A stretch of 64,000 bases of DNA, from NCBI RefSeq assembly GCF_029407905.1, contig NC_073637.1, positions 51,398,501 through 51,462,500 on the forward strand. The letters run 5' to 3'. This DNA comes from Bubalus kerabau (taxonomy: Eukaryota > Chordata > Mammalia > Artiodactyla > Bovidae). Positions 56,421 to 64,000 of the stretch are shown one piece after another. The position numbers were made by a program, and so were the translations under genes. The notes below the pieces were generated by a model. It was not told the origin of the DNA and did not search any database. It saw nothing but the letters and a program-made list of their open reading frames with translations. Position 1 is the first letter of the stretch; every line of letters starts with the position of its first letter.

Positions 56421-59079
56421 TCATATCCGTTGCTTCTTTAATAATGCCATTAGAGTTCTGTTATTGATTCACAGGCATCCACATTCAAAAACAGAGTCAT
56501 GATTCATTGTCTTCCTTGCTTTTTTACTTTTCCAATTAATTTCCTTCTAAGGTCAATTTCATTCCCACACCCTTTAGTTCTCTCTGCCATTTTACACTCA
56601 CTACCACTCACATATTTAATATTTCTATTACTTTTCATCTAGAAAGCACCAGCCCCAAACCTAGGGTGGATTACCCAATAGGTCAAGCATAGACTTGGAG
56701 CATTACAAAAGAAGCAGATTATAAAGTTCAGTTTTGGTGAACTTTTCCAGAGTTTTTCTTTCAGAAAACCTAGAAAAATATATTGAAGCTTTGCTACATG
56801 TTTCATTCTTAATAGTTAAGCATCGATTTTATTTTGATTCACAGTTAAGGGAGGTAATACCATAAAATGTTCAAACTTTAGGGTTTCTAAAATCTTTTCA
56901 TCTTACCCAGTCTGACTTATCTGTTTTATTCTAGCTGCTTCTTTCTCATGTACACTTTTTCAGGATAGTGGATGCCTCTGTAATGAAATTTCACTGCTTA
57001 AATGAACAGATTTATAAAATATACAGCAACCATAGGGAAGTATATTAGAGAGAGTTTCATATGCCATGAGGGTCTTAGTATAAAGAATAGACTTTAATAG
57101 GGAAAGGTATAGCAAAAGTGAGGCAAGAGAAGGTCATCCACTGATGTCTCATTACCCCCAGAGAGATTCTTTGAAGACAGAATGCTTCTGGATACAACAT
57201 GGGTTTGTGTTCCAGGTTTGGGTAATTGTCCTTCTGCTAGACTCCCTCTTTTCTGTGCATGGGAGAGAATACCTTTGGAAGAGGTGAGAGTAAATGTTCA
57301 GTGTGAGTATCCATGCCAGCTCTTCAGAGAGCTGTCTGAAAAATGCTAGCTGCTTGGGGAAGGAAGTGAACTAGGAAGTTGAGTTGGGTGTACTCTTTGC
57401 TAGCAAATTTGGGAAGTGATTTGTCTCTGTCAATCCATTACAAGATAGTCTGAGCTTCAAGATTTATTCACTGGACAAATTTATTTGTCTTTCTCCATAA
57501 CCTCTTAAGTACCATCAAGTTTGGATCTAAATCTACCTCTCTGTCTCCTGTGATCTGCCCCATGCATTCTGTACTTTCCTTTTTTATTTGAATATTTTCT
57601 GTGATATCTTTATTTGAAAAATCTGCTCATATTGGAATATCTTACCACCTTATTATGTCAGCCCTAAACTCACACACTTAAACTTGTCTCCTCCATCAAC
57701 TTTGCATCTGTACTACATAACTTTCAGAAATCATATTAAAAGTTGCCCCCTTTATGGAGTCCATTTACTTAACATATTCTAGAATCTGACAAAGAGGGAC
57801 AACATTTAAAAAGCTAAGTACATTATTTATGAATTCAATTATTTCTTGAGTAATGGTGTAATTTCATTATATTCATCAACTCTAAATAATATAATAATGC
57901 TTTTGTTCAAAAATTCTATTTAATTGATTTAAGAATGCCAAGGGACACAAACTGACTCAGAAATGTCAGAATATTTTGTAGGAACTAAAGTTTTATGAAC
58001 CATATGAAGAGGCCAAGCCAAGATATCAGTATTAAGCTTCTGGTAAAAGTGACTACAGACGTCTAAGCCAAATTTCCATAAAGCTTTGTCAGTCAGGCAA
58101 TGAAATCTGAGCTTCCTTTAAAAAGTCTATAAAATTGCATTATTCACAAGTTTCAGAATATAGCATATGTTAAATAGAAATGATTTCCGATGCAAACTGC
58201 GAACCCAAGGAGGACCTAAAAAAGACTCTGAAGAAGAAAGATCATACCTGAGACAGACATTTATTAAACTTTGAGAAAGTATCAACAAGAGTTAAAGTAA
58301 AAACCCATGGGGCACTTAATTGTACCCAAATAGGTGGCACAGAGTATTTTAAAATGGTGTGAAATTGCTTCTTGGCTAGGAATATGTGGTTAATAAGTAG
58401 TTTGCAAACCAATAATTTATATTTTGGAAAGAACTGATAAATAATTGTATCATGAAATGTCTTCTTGTTATCATCACCATTGGAAAATGTTCCCCAAGAA
58501 TTTATAATGTGTGAAGAACTCTCCACAACAGAGATGGATGTGGCCTCTGCCCAGTGGCTTCTGCAACCTAAATAAAACTGGTAACGAAGAAGACATAAAA
58601 ACACTGGAAGATAGATGACCTACACGGAGATGATGCAGTTTGTATATGGTTTCATTTTTTGGGTTTCTACTTTGAGATCTCTCCCATTGCTCTAGGATTT
58701 TAAAAGGATGTCACATGTGAGATCGCATAATTTATCTTGTTTTCTGCTTCTGAATCCCAGTCACAGAGAAGACAGGGAGATAGGAAGTAAATAGGCCAAC
58801 ATTTCTGATATTCTATTAGATATTGAAGTTTCAAAGGATAGGAAAAATGTCTATATCAACTAAGATAATGCTTGCTTATGCTAGAAATTCAATATTGCCA
58901 TGTGAATAAACTGTGATAATTGATAGAGAGAAATGCTGGTGCCATAGTAGCACACAGATGATTCCTTGGGAAGAGGGTATCTGTTAATGTATCAATTGGT
59001 CAGCTGAGCAAAGCCACTGTAAGCATTTTTTAGGAAGTTGAGAATATTTTAAATCTTAAAATATGCTTTCCAGGATGAC
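56421..59079. other. 2.7 kb, no recognised gene
   Basis: AT-rich sequence without a repeat family or exon that I can name. The 120-codon minus frame at 58242-58604 has no motif. Confidence 0.5.
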
Positions 59080-59330
59080 CAGTGTTTATGGTTCAAAAGG
59101 TAGAAACAGAAGTGTTGGTAAGAGAGGAGGTTGAAAAGATGGGCTGGACCCAGATCTTTAAGAATGATAGGTCATTCTTAAGGCATGTTTAATTATAATT
59201 AGGGTTAATTATAATTACAGGGGTGATGAGATCAGTTTTGCATCTCATAAGAATCTGTTTGATACCACTGTGGACAACATTGTTACCTGAAAGTTTATTT
59301 AAGGAAATAATGGTACCAACTTCCCAAATT
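59080..59330 (-). mobile_element. Probable L2 relic
   Basis: 'gggctggacccagatctttaag' and 'ggggtgatgagatcagttttgcatctcataagaatctg' fit the reverse-complement L2 order (gggccagatcatg..., gtgacatgatcagatttg...). A hairpin and a palindromic duplication lie inside (59158-59217). Confidence 0.45.
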
Positions 59331-59614
59331 GGGGGAATGAAATAAACATTCAGCTTCATGAAGCATAAATCACATCAAATAGAACAAATCTAAGTAAGTC
59401 TATGCCAAGAAGCATTATAATCTAATTGACAAAAGTAAAAAACTAAGACTAAATTTTGAAAACAGTAAAAGAAGGAAGACTCATCACATACAAGGGAGTC
59501 CCTGTAAGGCTATCAGCAGATTTCTCAGCAGCAACCTTGTGGTCCAGGAGGGAGTAAGATGATGTATTCGAAGTGCTGAAAGAAAAAAAAAAACTGCCAA
59601 ATAAGAACACTATT

Positions 59615-59826
59615 CATATCAAAACTTCCCTTGTGGCTCAGATTGTAAAGAATCTGCCTGCAATGTGGGAGGCCCAGGTTTGATCCCTGGGTGGAAAGAT
59701 CCCCTAGAGAAGGAAATGGCAACCCACTCCAGTATTCTTGCCTATAGAATTCCATGGACAAAGGAGCCTGGAGGGCTATAGTCCATGGGATCGCAAAGAG
59801 TTGGACATGACTGAGTGACTACATTT
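59615..59826 (+). mobile_element. Bov-tA SINE (left member of a tandem pair)
   Basis: Head 'cttcccttgtggctcagattgtaaag', B-box 'ggtttgatccctgg', complete BovA body ending 'gactgagtgactacattttg'. CATATCAAAA at 59615-59624 precedes it. The matching copy lies only after the second SINE (60037-60046). Confidence 0.94.
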
Positions 59827-59827
59827 T

Positions 59828-60046
59828 GGGCTTCCCTGGTGGCTCAGATGATAAAGAATCTGCCTGCAATGCAGGAGATCTGGGTTCCATCCTTGGGTTG
59901 GGAAGATCCCTGGAGGAGGGGTTGGCAACCCACTCTAGTATTCTTGCCTGAAGAATCTCCATTGACAGAGGAGCCTGGCAGACTACAGTCCATGAGGTTG
60001 CAAAGATTCAGACATGGCTGAGCAACTAAGCACATACATATCAAAA
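59828..60046 (+). mobile_element. Bov-tA SINE (right member of a tandem pair)
   Basis: Head 'gggcttccctggtggctcagatgataaag', body, end 'catggctgagcaactaagc', followed by CATATCAAAA (60037-60046). It is in the same orientation as the first and one base from it, so the pair sits between a single outer duplication. Confidence 0.94.
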
Positions 60047-60922
60047 AGTTTCTTCAAAAATGGAGAGATAAAGACTTTCCAGACAAATAAAAGCTAAAGG
60101 AGTTCATCACTACTAATCTACTTTACAAGAAATTCTAGGAGTTTTCCAAATTAAAACAAAAGGATGTTAAACAGCAACACAAAAGTATATGAAAATATGG
60201 AACTGTGGCAATGGTAAATATAAAAAATCTGTAATTTTATAATGGTGGTATGTAAATCTTTATTAATTTTAGGATAAAATTAGAAAAAATATTAATAATG
60301 AATATAATTAAATAGATTGGCTAATGGATACAATTGTGACATAAATAACATAATGTATATTGGGAGGGTGACATAAAAGAATAGAGTTGTATGCAAATAA
60401 AGTTAAATTGCTATTGACAAAATAGACTGCTTAAGATGTTTTATGTACATGGTACCTCATGGTATATAAAAATGTACTACATGCTACAAAAAATACATAC
60501 AAACATGCCAAAAAAGAGGAGAAAGAAATCAAAGAATGTGGTTACAATAAATCAAGTAACACAAAAGAAGATAGTAAGAGAAGAAAAGAGAATAAAAAAC
60601 TGCAAAATAGAAAAAAGCCAAAACAGCAATAGTAAGTTTTTCCCTGTGGATAATTTCTTTTAAACTAATTGGATTAAGTGGATTAAACTTATTGATAATA
60701 GAGCAAGACCCAACTACAAACTGCCTACAATGGACTTATTTTAGAATTAAGGACACAAATAGTCTGAAAGTAGAAGGATGGGAAAAGATACTCAACACAA
60801 ATGGACCAAAAGAGAGCAGAGGTGGTTATACTTTTAACAGACAAAATAAACTTTAAGTCAAAAACTGTCACAGGGGCAAAGGACATTATATGACAATAAA
60901 AGAATGAATTCATCAGAAATAA

Positions 60923-61781
60923 ATCATGAAAAACGCTGGACTGGAAGAAACACAAGCTGGAATCAAGATTGCCAGGAGAAATATCAATAACCTCAGATAT
61001 GCAGATGACACCACCCTTATGACAGAAAGTGAAGAGGAACTAAAAAGCCTCTTGATGAAAGTGAAAGCAGAAAGTGAAAAAGTTGGCTTAAAGCTCAACA
61101 TTCAGAAAACGAAGATCATGGCATCCAGTCCCACCACTTCATGGAAATAGATGGGGAAACAGTGGAAACACTGTCAGACTTTATTTTTCTGGGCTCCAAA
61201 ATCACTACAGATGGTGACTGCAGCCATGAAATTAAAAGACGCTTACTCCTTGGAAGGAAAGTTATGACCAACCTAGATAGCATATTCAAAAGCAGAGACA
61301 TTACTTTGCCAACAAAGGTCTGTCTAGTCAAGGCTATGGTTTTTCCAGTGGTCATGTATGGATGTGAGAGTTGGACTGTGAAGAAGGCTGAGCGCCAAAG
61401 AATTGATGCTTTTGAACTGTGGTGTTGGAGAAGACTCTTGAGAGTCCCTTGGGCTGCAAGGAGATCCAACCAGTCCATTCTGAAGGAGATCAGCCCTGGG
61501 ATTTCTTTGGAAGGAATGATACTAAAGCTGAAACTCCAGTACTTTGGCCACCTCATGAGAAGAGTTGACTCATTGGAAAAGACTGATGCTGGGAGGGATT
61601 GGGGGCAGGAGGAGAAGGGGACAACAGAGGATGGGATGGCTGGATGGCATCACTGACTCGATGGACGTCAGTCTCAGTGAACTCTGGGAGTTGGTGATGG
61701 ACAGGGAGGCCTGGTGTGCTGCGATTCATGGGGTCACAAAGAGTCAGACACGACTGAGCGACTGATCTGATCTGATCTGAT
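60923..61781 (+). mobile_element. BovB LINE 3' part nested in L1, (CTGAT)n tail
   Basis: Begins at 'atcatgaaaaacgctgg' and ends in (CTGAT)n at 61763-61781. It includes the YADD region (NNLRYADDTTLM within 60926-61150). The frame is broken by a one-base loss at about 61146 ('tcatggaaatag' for tcatgggaaatag) and a two-base loss at about 61583 ('aagactgatgctg'). It has CAA at the diagnostic codon and ISLEGM, as in the copies at 18.7 and 54.9 kb. L1 endonuclease sequence continues on both sides. Confidence 0.96.
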
Positions 61782-61933
61782 AATATATATATGCACACAA
61801 TACCAGAGCCCCAAAATATATACAGCAAAAATTAATAATATGGATAGAATATCCAGACAAGTCAAGTGATCTTTGACAAGTACATCAAGAATTCACAATG
61901 GGAAAGGATGTTCTTTTCAACAAATGGTGATGA

Positions 61934-62180
61934 GGAAACTAAATTGTGCTCTTCTGTGCTCAGTTGCACAATCATGTCTGACTCTTGCAACCCCATGTAC
62001 TGTAGCCCACTGGGCTCCTCTGACCATGGGATTTTTCAGGCAAGAATACTGAAGTGAGTTGCCATTTCCTCCTACAGAGGATTTTCTTAACCCAGGGATT
62101 GAACCCGTGTTTCCTGTGTCTCCTGCACTGAAGGCAGACTCTTTACCCACTAAGCCAGTGGGGAAGCCGGAAAAGTAAAT
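61934..62180 (-). mobile_element. Bov-tA SINE nested in L1
   Basis: Reversed BovA body and reversed head ('ctttacccactaagccagtggggaagcc'). GGAAACTAAAT (61934-61944) and GGAAAAGTAAAT (62169-62180) flank it and are probably the target duplication. Confidence 0.92.
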
Positions 62181-62678
62181 ACATGCAAAAGAAAAAATAT
62201 AATCAGAATCTTGTGCCATATAAAAATTAGCTCAAAAATTAAGGACTAAGTAAAACACCTGAACCTCAAACTCCTACAAGAAATCATAAGGCAAAACTTC
62301 TTTTACTTAGATATTGGCAGTGATTTTTGGATATTATACCAAAAGAATAGGCAACAAAATAAAAAAAGACAAGTGGAACCACATCGAACTAAAAAGCTTC
62401 TGCATAGCAAAGGAAACAACCAACTGAACCAAAAGTCAACCTACAGAAAGGGAGAAAGTATTTGCAAATCATATATCTGATAAGGAATTAATTTCAAAAT
62501 TATATAAGGAACCCATATAACTGAATAGTGAAAGAGAAATAACTCTATTAAAAATGGACAGTGGACTTGAACAGACATTCCATCAAAAAAGACATACAAA
62601 TGGCCAACAGGTGTATGAGAAAGCTATCAATAATTATCAGAGAAATGTAAAACAATAGTGAGATACCATCGCATAGCT

Positions 62679-64000
62679 GTTCAGTTCAGTTCAGTTCAGT
62701 CGCTCAGTCGTGTCCGGCTATTTGCGACTCCATGAACCACAGCACGCCAGGCCTCTCTGTCTATCACCAACTTTCGGAGTCCACCCACACCCACGTCCAT
62801 TGAGTCAGTGATGCCATCCAACTAACTCATCCTCTGTCATCCCCTTCTCCTGCCCTCAATCTTCTCCAGCATCAGGGTCTTTTCAAATGAGTTAGCTCTT
62901 CGCATCAGGTGGCCAAAGTATTGGAGTTTCAGCTTCAACATCAGTCCTTCCAATGAACACCCAGGACAGATCTCCTTTAGGATGGATTGGTTGGATCTCC
63001 TTGCAGTCCAAGGGACTCTCAAGAGCCTTCTCCAACATCACAGTTCAAAAGCATCAATTCTTCGGTGCTCAGCCTTCTTTATAGTCCAACTCTCACATCA
63101 TAATATGACCACTGGAAAAACCATAGCCTTGACTAGAAGGACCTTTGTTGGCAAAGTAATGTCTCTGCTTTTTAATATGCTGTCTAGGTAACTTTCCTTC
63201 CAAGGAGTAAGCATCTTTTAATTTCATGGCTGCAATCACCATGTGCAGTGATTTTGGAGTCCCCCAAAATAAAGTTTGACACTATGTCCACTGTTTCCCC
63301 ATCTATTTGCCATGAAGTGATGGGACTAGATGCCATGATCTTAGTTTTCTGAATGTTGAGCTTTAAGCCAACTTTTTCACTCTCCGCTTTCACTTTCATC
63401 AAGAGGCTTTTTAGTTCCTCTTCACTTTCTGCCATAAGGGTGGTGTCATCTGCATATCTGAGGTTATTGATATTTCTCCTGGCAATCTGGATTCCAGCTT
63501 GTGCTTCTTCCAGCCCAGCGTGTCTTATGATGTACTCTGCATATAAGTTAAATAAGCAAGGTGACAATATACAGCCTTGAGGAACTCCTTTTCCTATTTG
63601 GAACCAGTCTGTTGTTCCATGTCCAGTTCTAACTGTTGCTTCCTGACCTGCATAGAGGTTTCTCAAGAGGCAGGTCAGGTGGTCTGGTATTACCATCTCT
63701 TTCAGAATTTTCCACAGTTGATTGTGATCCATACAGTCAAAGGCTTTGGCATAGTCCATAAAGCAGAAATAGATGTTTTTCTGGAACTCTCTTGCTTTTC
63801 CCATGATCCAGCGGATGTTGGCAATTTGATCTCTGGTTCCTCTGCCTTTTCTAAAACCAGCTTGAACATCTGGAAGTTCATGGTTCACGTATTGCTGAAG
63901 CCTGGCTTGGAGAATTTTGAGCATTACTTTACTGGCATGTGAGATGAGTGCAATTGTGCAGTAGTTTGAGCATTATTGGCATTGCCTTTCTTTGGGACTG
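62679..64000 (-). mobile_element. BovB LINE, (TGAAC)n tail, continues past the right edge
   Basis: The tail (GTTCA)n lies at 62679-62700 and the copy runs to the window end inside the RT domain. It inserted into the L1 C-terminal region. At the 3' side it has CSLEGL and TGA at the recurrent CGA codon (with TGAAC tail). Upstream it shares the FMDYAKAFDCMDHNQ string with the (CTGAT)n-type copy at 18.7 kb. Confidence 0.96.
62837..64000 (-). pseudogene. BovB reverse transcriptase remnant, frame-shifted
   Basis: The open part 63184-63924 (246 codons) has motif A FMDYAKAFD at residues 55-63, motif B PQGCILSP at 115-122 and the catalytic YADD at 157-160. At 63188-63194 seven bases present in other copies ('tggtcat' on the plus strand) are missing. 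The C-terminal part therefore continues in another frame (62837-63022). A TGA follows at the end of that part. The protein is inactive as it stands. The N-terminal part lies beyond the window. Confidence 0.92.

Larger units (their letters stand above)
59395..62678 (+). mobile_element. Old L1 LINE, internally deleted and carrying four younger insertions
   Basis: Sense L1 segments in order are as follows. 5'/ORF1-side sequence is at 59395-59614 ('tcagcagatttctcagcagcaacc', 'gaagtgctgaaagaaaaa') and 60047-60640 ('gagataaagactttccagacaaataaaagc'). The start of ORF2 endonuclease is at 60641-60922 ('aaataaactttaagtcaaaaactgtcac') and resumes after a BovB at 61782-61845 ('atatatgcacacaataccagagcccc'). 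Then there is a jump to the ORF2 C-terminal region at 61846-61933 ('atctttgacaagtacatcaag') and 62181-62678 ('aaagcttctgcatagcaaaggaaac', 'gcaaatcatatatctgataagg', 'ggccaacaggtgtatgag'). Most of the RT domain is therefore missing. All frames are broken. The Lys-rich 75-codon frame at 60436-60663 belongs to it. Confidence 0.8.

Noticed and set aside
60436..60663. Lys-rich 75-codon frame
   Set aside because: Part of old L1 sequence upstream of ORF2.

Overview
This window looks like non-coding DNA from a ruminant genome (cattle, sheep, goat or a close relative). The evidence is the repeat content. It holds about a dozen copies of BovB (an RTE-clade LINE), many tRNA-headed Bov-tA SINEs, five dimeric BovA2 SINEs with (AGC)n tails, and nine CHR-type tRNA-derived SINEs. 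There are also artiodactyl L1 3' ends and one class-II-type endogenous retroviral LTR. The background is AT-rich and contains mammal-wide relics (L2, MIR, L1M, MaLR-type LTRs, one hAT-type DNA transposon). I see no host exon, RNA gene, CRISPR array or bacterial-type system. Every long open frame except two or three unrecognised ones lies inside a transposable element.

Layout: 0-9.4 kb is old sequence (MaLR LTR, two L2 tracts, MIR) broken by a BovA2, a Bov-tA, an L1 3' end and two CHR SINEs. 9.4-12.1 kb is essentially unannotated. 12.1-21.3 kb carries a BovA monomer and three BovB copies. One BovB is on the minus strand (18713-21277), keeps a 572-codon open reverse-transcriptase frame and is interrupted by a CpG-rich segment that is not BovB. 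21.3-35 kb is sparse intergenic or intronic DNA with scattered SINEs and L1 ends. 35.5-41.9 kb is the densest mosaic: BovB, a GA-rich tract, BovA2, a solo LTR with a BovB patch inside it, then a (TA)n-BovB-BovA2-BovB-(TA)n-SINE-L1 block. 42-54 kb has scattered SINEs. 54.9-64 kb has three more BovB copies. One is nested in an old, internally deleted L1, and the last runs off the right edge.

The elements form a system only in the parasitic sense. BovB and L1 supplied the reverse transcription, and the SINEs, the LTR and small patches are insertions, many with readable target-site duplications. I found no undescribed functional system. The most interesting items are local rearrangements: an antisense BovB patch 10 bp into the LTR with a 10-bp duplication, a ~339-bp unrelated insert in a BovB, a poly(A)-only insertion with a 12-bp duplication, two SINEs sharing one duplication, and BovB tail and codon markers that separate subfamilies and suggest one mosaic copy.
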